Below are positions 1 to 7,893 of a stretch of 64,000 bases of DNA, in pieces. The DNA is from Streptomyces sp. NBC_00557 (GTDB taxonomy: Bacteria; Actinomycetota; Actinomycetes; Streptomycetales; Streptomycetaceae): assembly GCF_036345995.1 (NCBI RefSeq), contig NZ_CP107796.1, positions 6,448,001 to 6,512,000 on the forward strand, given 5' to 3'. The notes under the pieces are model-generated. The model was given only the letters and a program-made list of their open reading frames with translations, ran no database searches and was not told the DNA's origin. A program made the position numbers and the translations under genes. Positions within the stretch are counted from its first letter, which is position 1. The number at the start of each line of letters is the position of its first letter.

Positions 1-1
1 C

Positions 2-409
2 GAGACCCTGGACCCCGACCGCACGGTCCTGGAGAACATGCGCTCCGCCGCGCCCGACATGGACCTGGTCGAGGTGCGCAAGGTGCTGGGCTCGTTCCTG
101 TTCTCCGGCGACGACGTCGACAAGCCCGCCGGGGTGCTCTCGGGCGGCGAGAAGACCCGGCTCGCGCTCGCCACCCTGGTCGTCTCCTCGGCGAACGTGC
201 TCCTGCTCGACGAGCCGACCAACAACCTCGACCCGGCCAGCCGCGAGGAGATCCTCGGCGCCCTGCGCACCTACAAGGGCGCGGTCGTCCTCGTCACCCA
301 CGACGAGGGCGCCGTCGAGGCGCTGCAGCCGGAGCGGATCATTCTGCTGCCGGACGGCGTCGAGGACCTGTGGGGCTCCGACTACGCGGACCTCGTCGCC
401 CTGGCGTGA
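2..409 (+). CDS. ABC-F family ATPase, C-terminal part (truncated by window edge)
   Basis: This is the last 135 codons of a duplicated-ATPase ABC-F protein. The family acts on the ribosome (translation factors or antibiotic-resistance proteins) and has no membrane domain. Visible are the ABC signature LSGGEKTRLA near residue 50, the Walker B stretch VLLLDEPTNNLD near residue 68, and the switch histidine in VTHDEGAV near residue 95. The LDEPTNNLD sequence is typical of ABC-F rather than of importers. The N-terminal ATPase and the linker lie outside the window, so the exact subgroup cannot be decided. A strong hairpin follows about 90 bases after the stop. Confidence 0.9.
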   Translation, partial: ETLDPDRTVLENMRSAAPDMDLVEVRKVLGSFLFSGDDVDKPAGVLSGGEKTRLALATLVVSSANVLLLDEPTNNLDPASREEILGALRTYKGAVVLVTHDEGAVEALQPERIILLPDGVEDLWGSDYADLVALA

Positions 410-498
410 TCCACTGCGTATGGATCATTCGGCTCATCCGTGATCCATCATCTGTGTGAGATCTCCTCGTATCGGGGTGTGTCCTACACGCATTTTCC

Positions 499-529
499 GG
501 CCGATCCCTTGCGCGCCAAGGGGTCGGCC
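499..529 (+). terminator. Hairpin terminator after the ABC-F gene
   Basis: Two 13-base arms, GGCCGATCCCTTG and CAAGGGGTCGGCC, pair with one G-T mismatch around a 5-base loop and are followed by GTTT. It lies in the 323-base gap between the ABC-F stop and the next gene. I see nothing else certain in that gap. Confidence 0.7.
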
Positions 530-732
530 GTTTCGCGTCCCTGACCTGGCACTTCGCGAATCCACCCGTTCGGCCCCACCGACACCACCCTTTGGAATCC
601 TTGATTCCGCTTGTGGGGATCCACTCCTGTCGTCACAACGATGTCTCACGGACCTTGCCGAATGGGTGGCCATCACGCCCGGGAGGGGTGATCATGAGGA
701 GACCAGAGCGCACTTCCCATGAGGAGGCACGG

Positions 733-954
733 GTGGCCGAGACTCTGAAGAAGGGCAGCCGGGTGACCGGCGCCGCGCGCGACAAGCTCGCGGCAGACCT
801 GAAGAAGAAGTACGACTCCGGTGCGAGCATCCGAGCACTGGCCGAGGAGACCGGCCGCTCGTATGGCTTCGTGCACCGGATGCTCAGTGAGTCGGGCGTC
901 ACGCTTCGTGGGCGTGGCGGAGCGACCCGGGGCAAGAAGGCCGCATCGTCCTGA
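733..954 (+). CDS. Small helix-turn-helix protein
   Basis: A 73-residue basic protein. The GTG start at 733 has a GAGGAGG ribosome site 5 bases upstream; an in-frame ATG at 694 is possible but lacks a comparable site. Residues about 15-50 form a helix-turn-helix (ALAEETGRSYGFVHRML), resembling the HTH of resolvase/transposase-like or DUF-type small regulators, and the C-terminus is Arg/Lys/Gly-rich. There is no sensor domain. It is probably a small DNA-binding regulator. This kind of protein is common in Streptomyces, and its targets cannot be inferred from the sequence. The gene stands alone between the ABC-F terminator and the enoyl-CoA hydratase gene. Confidence 0.8.
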   Translation: MAETLKKGSRVTGAARDKLAADLKKKYDSGASIRALAEETGRSYGFVHRMLSESGVTLRGRGGATRGKKAASS

Positions 955-1117
955 CCCCCGGGCGGCCCACCGGCTTCGATGGTGGCCATCCGGCCGGCCT
1001 CACCGCCGGGCCTGTGAGGGGCCCGGGGGCACTCCGGACCGGCCGGGTGGTTACTGTGCAGTCACTTAGCATGCCGTAACGGCACTGCGTGATGACCGCA
1101 CCCATCGGAGGCGCCCC

Positions 1118-1921
1118 ATGGCTTCGCCCGACCAGGACCTCGCTCCTGTACTCGACAAGGACGGCGTACGGCTCACCGTCGACGACGCGCTCGCCACGGT
1201 GACGCTGACCAACCCGGCCAAGCGCAACGCGCAGAGCCCCGCTCTGTGGCGGGCGCTGACCGAGGCCGGCCGGCTGCTGCCGGGCTCCGTCCGCGTCGTC
1301 GTGCTGCGCGGCGAGGGCACGTCCTTCTCCGCCGGGCTGGACCGGCAGATGTTCACCCCGGAGGGGATTCCGGGCGAGCCGACCTTCATCGAGCTCGCGC
1401 GCCGCGACGACGCCGGGCTCGACGCGACCATCGCCGAATACCAGGAGGCGTTCACCTGGTGGCGGCGCAGCGACATCGTGTCCATCGCCGCCGTCCAGGG
1501 GCACGCCATCGGGGCCGGCTTCCAGCTCGCGCTCGCCTGCGATCTTCGCGTCGTCGCGGACGACGTGCAGTTCGCCATGCGCGAGACCAGCCTCGGCCTC
1601 GTGCCCGACCTGACCGGCACGCACCCGCTGGTCGGTCTCGTCGGGTATGCCCGCGCGCTGGAGATCTGCGCGACCGGGCGGTTCGTCGGCGCCGAGGAGT
1701 CCGTGGCGTCCGGACTGGCCAACGTCGCCGTGCCCGCGGACCAACTCGACGACGCCGTACGGGACTTGGCGGCCGCGCTGCTGGCCGCACCGCGCGACGC
1801 CGTGGTGGAGACCAAGGCACTCCTGCGCGGTGCCCAGGACCGGGACTTCCAGGCCCAGCGCGCGGCCGAGCGCGCCGCTCAGGCCCGCCGCCTCAGGGAC
1901 CTGGCGGGCCTCGGCGAATGA
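1118..1921 (+). CDS. Enoyl-CoA hydratase/isomerase family protein
   Basis: A 267-residue crotonase-fold protein, the usual length for the family, with an ATG start preceded by GGAGG. The two oxyanion-hole segments are visible: TSFSAGLDRQMF near residue 70 (normally CAG, here SAG) and GHAIGAGFQLALACDLR near residue 130. A RETSLGLVPDLTG stretch follows, where the usual Pro-Glu/Gly-Gly motif is altered. The family hydrates or isomerises acyl-CoA thioesters in fatty-acid or aromatic degradation. The substrate cannot be read from the sequence, and no beta-oxidation partner is adjacent. The gene is convergent with the next one. Confidence 0.88.
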   Translation: MASPDQDLAPVLDKDGVRLTVDDALATVTLTNPAKRNAQSPALWRALTEAGRLLPGSVRVVVLRGEGTSFSAGLDRQMFTPEGIPGEPTFIELARRDDAGLDATIAEYQEAFTWWRRSDIVSIAAVQGHAIGAGFQLALACDLRVVADDVQFAMRETSLGLVPDLTGTHPLVGLVGYARALEICATGRFVGAEESVASGLANVAVPADQLDDAVRDLAAALLAAPRDAVVETKALLRGAQDRDFQAQRAAERAAQARRLRDLAGLGE

Positions 1922-1944
1922 GCCCCGCACCGCAGACGGGCTGA

Positions 1945-2010
1945 GGCCGTCGTCCGGAACCGGCGGCGTTACGTCACGGCGCCTCCCGGCCGCCGGATCC
2001 CACGACGGCC
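1945..2010. terminator. Long inverted repeat between convergent genes
   Basis: GGCCGTCGT (1945-1953) pairs with ACGACGGCC (2002-2010), and CCGG/CCGG segments lie just inside. It sits between the stops of two convergent genes, where a bidirectional terminator would be expected. There is no T-run, so this is a moderate-confidence structural call. Confidence 0.4.
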
Positions 2011-2051
2011 CGGACGACTCCGCGACGGCCGGGACGACCCCGCGACGCGGC

Positions 2052-2780
2052 CTAGTCCACCGCCGTCACCAGTACCGCCACCGTGGGTCTGTCCTCCAGC
2101 GCGTCCCGTACGGCCGAGCGGACCTGCCGGGCCACGTCGAGGGCCCGGTGGTCCGCGCTCGCCGTCAGCTCCACGCGCGCGTGCCGGTGCGGCAGTCCGG
2201 GCTGTGCGGTGCCGGCGGTGCGCTCCTCCAGGTGCACCGCCCGGCCGAGCCCGCCGAGGGAACCCGTCAGAGCGGTCACCCCGGGCACGGAGAGCGCGGC
2301 GGCGGCCACCCGGGCCTCCTCGGGGTGCGTGGGTTCCCGTGCGGGCGCCGGCCGCGGTGGGCGTACGTCCGCGGCCGGCGCCCCCGCCTCCAGAAGGTCG
2401 GTGACCCGCAGGTCCACCTCCGTCACCGTGAGCCCGAGCCGCTCCGCCGCGGCCGTCGCCAGTGCCCGCCGCAGCCGGGACGCCACCGCCGGCAGCGGCT
2501 CGGCGGCCGTCGCGGCGAAGTCCGCCGTCAGCCGCAGCGCGCCGGGCGGCAGCGCGCTCGGCGGCGCCGGCACGACGGACTCCGGCGCCTCCTCCGGATC
2601 GGCCAGTCCCAGCCGCAGCCCGCCCAGCCGCACCCCGGACATCCCCTCCGCCGCCCGCCGCAGCACCGCCGCGGCCGCGGGCTCCGCGATCCACGCGCCG
2701 TCACCGGGCCCGCCGAGCGGCAGCAGCCTGCCCAGCCCCACCTGGCGTCGCACCGCCTGTACCCACTCCTGCGCCGTCAT
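2052..2780 (-). CDS. Protein with two apparent Asp23-like repeats, divergent from the Asp23 cluster
   Basis: A 242-residue protein. The ATG at 2780 is chosen because GGAGG lies directly upstream on this strand; a longer in-frame start at 2861 lacks one. Similar Streptomyces proteins carry uninformative names (I recall 'nucleopolyhedrovirus P10 family'). By eye, the middle (LRLTADFAATA then VTEVDLRVTDLL) and the C-terminus (VPGVTALTGSLGG, ARVELTASADHRALDVARQV, ending TVAVLVTAVD) both follow the Asp23 pattern: a V-x-GV turn, a beta strand, an amphipathic helix and a closing beta strand. This is inference from pattern only. It is transcribed away from the Asp23/Gls24 operon that starts about 100 bases away, which supports a shared role in envelope stress. 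Confidence 0.7.
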   Translation of the reverse strand: MTAQEWVQAVRRQVGLGRLLPLGGPGDGAWIAEPAAAAVLRRAAEGMSGVRLGGLRLGLADPEEAPESVVPAPPSALPPGALRLTADFAATAAEPLPAVASRLRRALATAAAERLGLTVTEVDLRVTDLLEAGAPAADVRPPRPAPAREPTHPEEARVAAAALSVPGVTALTGSLGGLGRAVHLEERTAGTAQPGLPHRHARVELTASADHRALDVARQVRSAVRDALEDRPTVAVLVTAVD

Positions 2781-2878
2781 TCCTCCAGCCTGCCGTATCG
2801 CGGGCGCGCCGCCGGGGAAGCCCGCATACGGTGGACGGAGGACATCGAAGGGGACGACCACCGAAGGGACGGACGGCG

Positions 2879-3355
2879 ATGACCGACCTGACGACCACCC
2901 CCGAGGGTGAGCCCGAGACGCAGGTGTCGGCCTCGGCCCGCAAGACCACCCGGCGCGGCGGCGGCGATCCGGCCGCCCGCGGCCGGACCACCATCGCCGA
3001 CGGCGTCGTGGAGAAGATCGCCGGTCTCGCGGCCCGGGACGTCGTCGGCGTGCACGCCATGGGCGGCGGCCTGGCCCGCACCTTCGGCGCCGTGCGCGAC
3101 CGGGTGCCGGGCGGCTCCAAGTCGGTGGCCCGGGGAGTGAAGGCCGAGGTCGGCGAGGTGCAGACCGCGCTCGACCTGGAGATCGTCGTGGACTACGGCG
3201 TCGCGATCGCCGACGTGGCCCGCGCCGTACGGGAGAACGTGATCGCGGCGGTGGAACGCATGACCGGACTGGAGGTGGTCGAGGTCAACATCGCCGTGAG
3301 CGACGTCAAACTGCCCGAGGAGGAAGAGGAGCCCGAAACGCCCCGGATCCAGTGA
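2879..3355 (+). CDS. Asp23/Gls24 family envelope stress response protein
   Basis: A 158-residue protein and first gene of the cluster. After a 40-residue charged, disordered N-terminus comes a standard Asp23 domain: ADGVVEKIAGLAARDVVGV near residue 41, then LDLEIVVDYGVAIADVARAV near residue 100, ending in VVEVNIAVSDVKLP. Asp23 proteins are cytoplasmic but are held at the membrane by small anchors (AmaP in Staphylococcus) and are linked to alkaline or cell-wall stress. Anchor-like genes follow at short spacing, fitting one operon through position 5149. Confidence 0.9.
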   Translation: MTDLTTTPEGEPETQVSASARKTTRRGGGDPAARGRTTIADGVVEKIAGLAARDVVGVHAMGGGLARTFGAVRDRVPGGSKSVARGVKAEVGEVQTALDLEIVVDYGVAIADVARAVRENVIAAVERMTGLEVVEVNIAVSDVKLPEEEEEPETPRIQ

Positions 3356-3393
3356 CCTCGCCCCGCACACCCCGATGAGCTGAGGAGCGCTGC

Positions 3394-3585
3394 ATGAGCA
3401 TGGCCGTGGCCGGCATGATCGCCGGAATGGCGCTGGGATTCGCCGGGTATTTCGGCGGCTTCAGCGCGTTTTTGCTGGTGGCGGCGCTGGGCGCGGTCGG
3501 TTTCGTCGTAGGCCGGTTCGCGGACGGCGACCTGGAACCGCGTGACTTCTTCCGCACCCGCGACACCCGGCGCGACCGGCGGTGA
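3394..3585 (+). CDS. Small membrane protein of the Asp23 cluster (DUF2273-like)
   Basis: A 63-residue protein with two closely spaced hydrophobic segments (residues about 4-20 and 25-42) and a charged Arg/Asp-rich C-terminal tail. Size, topology and position between two Asp23-like genes match the DUF2273-type small membrane proteins that accompany Asp23 in other bacteria. I assign this by context more than by sequence. Spacing to the next gene is 7 bases, so it is probably translated from the same transcript. Confidence 0.75.
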   Translation: MSMAVAGMIAGMALGFAGYFGGFSAFLLVAALGAVGFVVGRFADGDLEPRDFFRTRDTRRDRR

Positions 3586-3592
3586 GACGACG

Positions 3593-3949
3593 ATGACCGC
3601 CCGGACGGGCGCGGTGCGCCCGCCGGCGGACCTGGTGCCGCCCGGCGAGCGCGGCGCCCTGCGGATCGCCGACCGGGTGGTGGCCAAGATCGCCGCGCAG
3701 GCCGCCCGCGAGGCACTGTCCCCGCCGTCCGCCGACGCGGCCGCCCCGCACGCCACGGTCGTCGTCCACCGCGGCACGGCCCGCGTCAGCGTCCGCGTCG
3801 AACTCGGGTACCCCTGCGACGTCGGCGCCCGCTGCGCCGCCGTGCGTCGCCAAGTCACCGAGCGGGTAGGCGCGTTGACGGACATGGAGGTGCCCGAGGT
3901 CGCCGTCCGGGTCGAACGGCTCCACCTGGCACCGCACGGGAGGGCGTGA
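3593..3949 (+). CDS. Second Asp23/Gls24-like protein
   Basis: A 118-residue protein. The ATG at 3593 is preferred over the upstream ATG at 3542, which lies inside the previous gene. It carries an abbreviated Asp23 domain: RIADRVVAKIAAQAAREAL near residue 22, a strand VSVRVELGYP, the helix around CAAVRRQVTERV, and the closing VPEVAVRVERL. It lacks the glycine-rich loop of the first Asp23 copy. Its stop shares one base with the next start (TGATG), which points to translational coupling. Confidence 0.82.
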   Translation: MTARTGAVRPPADLVPPGERGALRIADRVVAKIAAQAAREALSPPSADAAAPHATVVVHRGTARVSVRVELGYPCDVGARCAAVRRQVTERVGALTDMEVPEVAVRVERLHLAPHGRA

Positions 3950-4563
3950 TGAGCGAGCCACAGCCGACCGCACCGACCCTCGAGAAGGGCCCCGGCAGCG
4001 CCCCGCCCGCCCCCGCCGAGGGCAGCGGCCGCTTCTGGTCGCCGCGCCGCGTCCCGGCCGCCGTCGTCGCGGTCCTGCTGCTGGGCGGCGCCGGCCTGCT
4101 GCTGTACGACATCGTCGCCGTGCGCGCCCACCGCCCCGCCATGCGCTGGCGCCGGGCACTGGCCCGGCAGCTGGCCGAACGGCCGCTGGACGACGCCTGG
4201 GTGCTGGCCGGCGCGGCCGTCGCCGCCGTGCTCGGCCTGTGGCTGATCGTCCTCGCGCTCACGCCCGGTCTGCGCGGCCTGCTGCCCATGCGGCGCCCGC
4301 ACCCCCAGGTCCGCGCCGCCCTCCGGCGGGACACGGCCGCGCTCGTGCTGCGCGACCGGGCCATGGACGTCTCCGGCGTCCGGTCGGTCCGGGTGCGGAT
4401 GCGCCGCAGGAAGGCCGACGTGCGTGTCCTGGCGCACTTCCGCGGTCTGGACGAGGTGGGCGCCGACCTGAACACGGTGCTCAGGGAAGCCCTCCAGGGG
4501 CTCGGCCTGCCCCGGCCGCCCACGCTGTCCGTGCGGGTGGCCCGGCCAGGGCGCAAGGGGTGA
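3949..4563 (+). CDS. DUF6286-type membrane protein of the Asp23 cluster
   Basis: A 204-residue protein. A Pro-rich cytoplasmic N-terminus is followed by two membrane helices (about residues 37-55 and 82-104), joined by a loop with a basic face. The C-terminal soluble domain (about 120-200) has the order VSGVRSVRVRM, ADVRVLAHF, a helix with LNTVLREAL, then PTLSVRVARP, which resembles the AmaP/Asp23 fold. I infer that it anchors or partners the Asp23 proteins at the membrane. It overlaps the preceding gene by one base and lies 4 bases before amaP. Confidence 0.8.
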   Translation: MSEPQPTAPTLEKGPGSAPPAPAEGSGRFWSPRRVPAAVVAVLLLGGAGLLLYDIVAVRAHRPAMRWRRALARQLAERPLDDAWVLAGAAVAAVLGLWLIVLALTPGLRGLLPMRRPHPQVRAALRRDTAALVLRDRAMDVSGVRSVRVRMRRRKADVRVLAHFRGLDEVGADLNTVLREALQGLGLPRPPTLSVRVARPGRKG

Positions 4564-4567
4564 GGCG

Positions 4568-5149
4568 ATGCGCAGCGCAGTCCTCCACCGCCTGCTGCTG
4601 GCCCTCGTCGGCTTGGTCCTGCTCGCGGTCGGCGGTGCGGTCCTGGCCGTCGGCCTGGGCGCGCCGCCGCCGTCCTGGTGGATCCACACCGGCCCGCACG
4701 ACGTGCTGCTCAGCAGGTCGGAACGCACCCACTGGCGGACCGCCGGCTGGTGGTGGCCGGCCGTCATCGCCGCGCCGGCCCTGGTGCTCCTGCTCGCCCT
4801 GTGGTGGCTGACGACGGCCCTGCGCCGCCGCCGGCTGACCGAGGTCGTGGTCGACACCGGCGACGGCGCGTCCGCCCTGCTGCGCGCCCGCGCCCTGGAG
4901 TCGGCGCTGGCCGAGGACGCCGTACGGCAGGAGGGGGTGGCCCACGCCGAGATCCTGCTGCACGGCAGCCGTACGGCGCCCGTGGCGCGGGTGTGGCTCC
5001 AGCTGGAGCCGTACGTGGACCCGGCGAAGGCCCTGCACGCGTTCACCACGCAGACCCTGGCGCGCGCCCGCGAGTCGGCGGGTCTGGCCGCGCTTCCGGC
5101 GCACGTGCACCTTCGGGCGGTCGGGCACCGCGCGGAGCGGGTCCTGTGA
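4568..5149 (+). CDS. amaP: Alkaline shock response membrane anchor protein AmaP
   Basis: A 193-residue membrane protein and last gene of the cluster. It has two hydrophobic helices (residues about 8-30 and 60-80) with WW-rich interface segments (PPSWW, AGWWWPA), then a cytoplasmic domain of about 105 residues ending PAHVHLRAVGHRAERVL. In Staphylococcus AmaP recruits Asp23 to the membrane; the same role is inferred here from architecture and neighbourhood. A gap of 120 bases follows without any recognisable signal before a convergent SDR gene. Confidence 0.82.
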   Translation: MRSAVLHRLLLALVGLVLLAVGGAVLAVGLGAPPPSWWIHTGPHDVLLSRSERTHWRTAGWWWPAVIAAPALVLLLALWWLTTALRRRRLTEVVVDTGDGASALLRARALESALAEDAVRQEGVAHAEILLHGSRTAPVARVWLQLEPYVDPAKALHAFTTQTLARARESAGLAALPAHVHLRAVGHRAERVL

Positions 5150-5269
5150 CGCGCTGCCGTGCGGGCCGTCCGGCGCGGTGCGGCCGTCGCTCGCGGCGCG
5201 CCGGCCGGCCCGCCCGAAGGCGCGCGTCGTGCGTCGGCCGACCCGCACGATGCGGCGCGGGCCCGGCGG

Positions 5270-6025
5270 TCAGAACCCGTGCCGCATGCCCCCGTCCACC
5301 GGCAGCATGATCCCGCTGAGATAGGAGGCGGCCGGCGACAGCAGGAACGCCGCGACGCGGCCGAACTCCTGCGGCGTGCCGTACCTGCGCAGCGGGATCC
5401 GGGACTCGTTGGCGGCGCGGGTGGCCTCGGGGTCGGCGGACAGCGCGTCCAGCTCGCGCACGCGGTCGGTGTCGATCCGCGCCGGCAGCAGGCCCACCAC
5501 CCGGATGCCGCGCGGCCCGAGCTCGTCGGCGAGCGACTTGGCGAAGCCGGCGAGCCCCGGCCGCAGCCCGTTGGAGATGGTCAGCCCCGGGATCGGCTCG
5601 TGCACCGACCCGGAGAGCACGAAGCCGATGACCCCGCCCTCCGCCAGCTCGGCCGCCGCCGCACGGGCGAGCCGTACCGCACCGAGGAACACCGACTCGA
5701 ACGCGTCCCGCCACTGCTCGTCGGTGTTGTCGGCCACGAACCCCGGCGCCGGGCCGCCCACGCTCACCAGTACGCCGTGGAACGCGCCGAAGGAGTCACG
5801 GGCGGCCGCGATCAGCCGCTCCGGCGCCTCGGGGTCGGCGTTGTGCACGGCCACGCCGGCCGCGTTCGGGCCCAGCTCCGCGGCGGCCTCGGCCACCCGC
5901 TTCTCGTCCCGGCCGCTGATCACGACCTTCGCCCCGTCGGCGACGAGTTCCCGCGCGGCGGCGTTGCCCAGCCCGCGGGTCGCCCCGGTGACGACGTACA
6001 CCCGGTCCTTCAGTCCAAGATCCAT
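5270..6025 (-). CDS. SDR family oxidoreductase
   Basis: A 251-residue short-chain dehydrogenase/reductase. The Rossmann nucleotide motif TGATRGLG lies near residue 13 and the C-terminal PVDGGMRHGF is typical. The active site is atypical: at the usual Ser/Tyr-x3-Lys region the sequence reads LSGSVHEPIPGLTISNGLRPGLAGFAK over about 30 residues, so the Tyr is replaced by Asn and the Lys is not in the standard place. It therefore may not be a normal dehydrogenase. The nearby SVGGPAPG also departs from the NAG motif. The start lies 5 bases after the stop of the upstream GH15 gene, so the two are probably cotranscribed. Confidence 0.85.
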   Translation of the reverse strand: MDLGLKDRVYVVTGATRGLGNAAARELVADGAKVVISGRDEKRVAEAAAELGPNAAGVAVHNADPEAPERLIAAARDSFGAFHGVLVSVGGPAPGFVADNTDEQWRDAFESVFLGAVRLARAAAAELAEGGVIGFVLSGSVHEPIPGLTISNGLRPGLAGFAKSLADELGPRGIRVVGLLPARIDTDRVRELDALSADPEATRAANESRIPLRRYGTPQEFGRVAAFLLSPAASYLSGIMLPVDGGMRHGF

Positions 6026-6030
6026 GGCCC

Positions 6031-7815
6031 CTATCCTGCCTGCTCGTCCCCGTGGAGCGTGAGGGCGGTGTTCACCAGGCCGATGTGGCTGAACGCCTGC
6101 GGGAAGTTGCCCAGCTGGCAGCCGTCGACCGGGTCGTACTCCTCGGCCAGCAGGCCCACGTCGTTGCACAGGCCCACCAGCCGGTCGAACAGGTCCCTCG
6201 CCTCCTTGGTCCGGCCGGTCATGTGCAGCGCGTCGGCCAGCCAGAACGAGCAGGCCAGGAAGGCGCCCTCGCCGCTCGGCAGCCCGTCGATCACCGAGTC
6301 CTCGGTGTCGTAGCGGCGCAGGAAGCCGCCGTGTCCGAGGTCCTCGCGGATCGCGTCGACCGTGCCGACGACCCGCGGGTCGTCGGGCGGCAGGAAACCG
6401 ACGCGCGGAATGAGCAGCAGCGCCGCGTCGAGTTCCCGGGAGCCGTAGTACTGGGTGAAGGTGTTGCGCCCGGGGTCGAACCCCTTCTCGCACACCTCCT
6501 GGTGGACCTCCTCGCGCAGCCTGCGCCAGCCCTCCAGGTCGCCGTCGAGGTCCCGGTACCGCTCGAGTGTCCTCACGGCCCGGTCGGCGGCCACCCACAC
6601 CATCACCTTGGAGTGCACGAACTGCTGCCGGCCGCCGCGCACCTCCCACAGGCCCTCGTCCGGCTGCCGCCACGCCGTCTCGAGGAACCCCATCAGGGAC
6701 CGCTGCATGGCCCACATGTGCGGGCGGGGAGACAGCCCCGCGCTGCGGGCCAGCGCGAGGGAGTCCATCACCTCGCCGTACACGTCGAGCTGGAGCTGGT
6801 CGACGGCGCCGTTGCCGATGCGCACAGGGGCGGAGCCGGCGAAGCCGGGCAGCCAGTCCAGTTCCGTCTCCGGCAGCCGCCGCTCGCCCGCGACGCCGTA
6901 CATGATCTGCAGGTCGGCCGGGTTGCCCGCGACCGCGCGCAGCAGCCAGTCGCGCCACGCGGACGCCTCCTCGTGGTAGCCGGCGCTGAGCAGCGCGCCG
7001 AGGGTGAGGGTGGAGTCGCGCAGCCAGCAGTACCGGTAGTCCCAGTTGCGCACGCCGCCCGGCTTCTCCGGCAGGGAGGTGGTCGCGGCCGCGACGATCC
7101 CGCCGGTCGGGGCGTAGGTGAGCGCCTTCAGGGTGATCAGGGAGCGGACGACCGCGTCCCGGTGGGGGCCGGCGTAGCGGCACTGCCGGGCCCAGCACCG
7201 CCAGTCGGTGACGCTGCTCTCGAGGGCCTCGTAGGGGTCGGCGAGCGGCGGGCGGCGCTCGTGCGAGGGGTGCCAGGTGAGCACGAACGCCACCCGTTCG
7301 CCCTCGGCGACGGTGAACTCGGAGTGGGTGCCGAAGTCCTCGCCCCAGGTGTGCACGGCCGGCTCGGAGCGCAGCCACGCCGAGTCGGGTCCCGCGACGG
7401 CCACCCGGTGCCCGTCCGAGCGGCGCACCCACGGTGTGATCGAGCCGTAGTCGAAGCGCAGCCGCAGGGTGCTGCGGACGGTGACCCGGCCGCCGGTCCC
7501 CTCGACGATGCGTACGACGTCGGGGGCCCGGTCGCGCTGCGGCATCAGGTCGGTGACGCGGACCGAGCCGTCGGGGGTCTCCCACTCGGTGTCGAGGACG
7601 AGGGTGTCGGGCCGGTAGGCGCGCCGGGCGCAGGTGCCGGCTCCCTTCGGGGCGATCCGCCAGTAGCCGTGGTCCTCGTCGCCCAGCAGCCGGGCGAAGC
7701 AGGCGCCGGAGTCGAAGCGGGGCAGGCAGAGCCAGTCGATCGAGCCGTCCCTGCCGACCAGTGCGGCCGTCTGCTCGTCACCGATGAGGGCGTAGTCCTC
7801 GATGCGCGCGTTCAC
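6031..7815 (-). CDS. Glycoside hydrolase family 15 protein
   Basis: A 594-residue protein without a signal peptide, hence probably cytosolic. The N-terminal beta-sandwich (residues about 1-215) begins IEDYALIGDEQTAALVGRDG, a typical opening of actinobacterial GH15 proteins. The (alpha/alpha)6 barrel shows NWDYRYCWLRDS near residue 255 and the candidate acid segment LWEVRGG near 387. The family contains glucoamylases and trehalases; Mycobacterium and Streptomyces members of this type include trehalases. The substrate is not decided by what can be seen. The gene is followed at 5 bases by the SDR gene. Confidence 0.9.
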   Translation of the reverse strand: MNARIEDYALIGDEQTAALVGRDGSIDWLCLPRFDSGACFARLLGDEDHGYWRIAPKGAGTCARRAYRPDTLVLDTEWETPDGSVRVTDLMPQRDRAPDVVRIVEGTGGRVTVRSTLRLRFDYGSITPWVRRSDGHRVAVAGPDSAWLRSEPAVHTWGEDFGTHSEFTVAEGERVAFVLTWHPSHERRPPLADPYEALESSVTDWRCWARQCRYAGPHRDAVVRSLITLKALTYAPTGGIVAAATTSLPEKPGGVRNWDYRYCWLRDSTLTLGALLSAGYHEEASAWRDWLLRAVAGNPADLQIMYGVAGERRLPETELDWLPGFAGSAPVRIGNGAVDQLQLDVYGEVMDSLALARSAGLSPRPHMWAMQRSLMGFLETAWRQPDEGLWEVRGGRQQFVHSKVMVWVAADRAVRTLERYRDLDGDLEGWRRLREEVHQEVCEKGFDPGRNTFTQYYGSRELDAALLLIPRVGFLPPDDPRVVGTVDAIREDLGHGGFLRRYDTEDSVIDGLPSGEGAFLACSFWLADALHMTGRTKEARDLFDRLVGLCNDVGLLAEEYDPVDGCQLGNFPQAFSHIGLVNTALTLHGDEQAG

Positions 7816-7893
7816 GGGATGCGGTTTCCCGGCGGATCAGGGGGCCAATCAGCGGTGCGCCGGGGGGGGTGAGGGGCGTGCGGCGGTGCCGGG

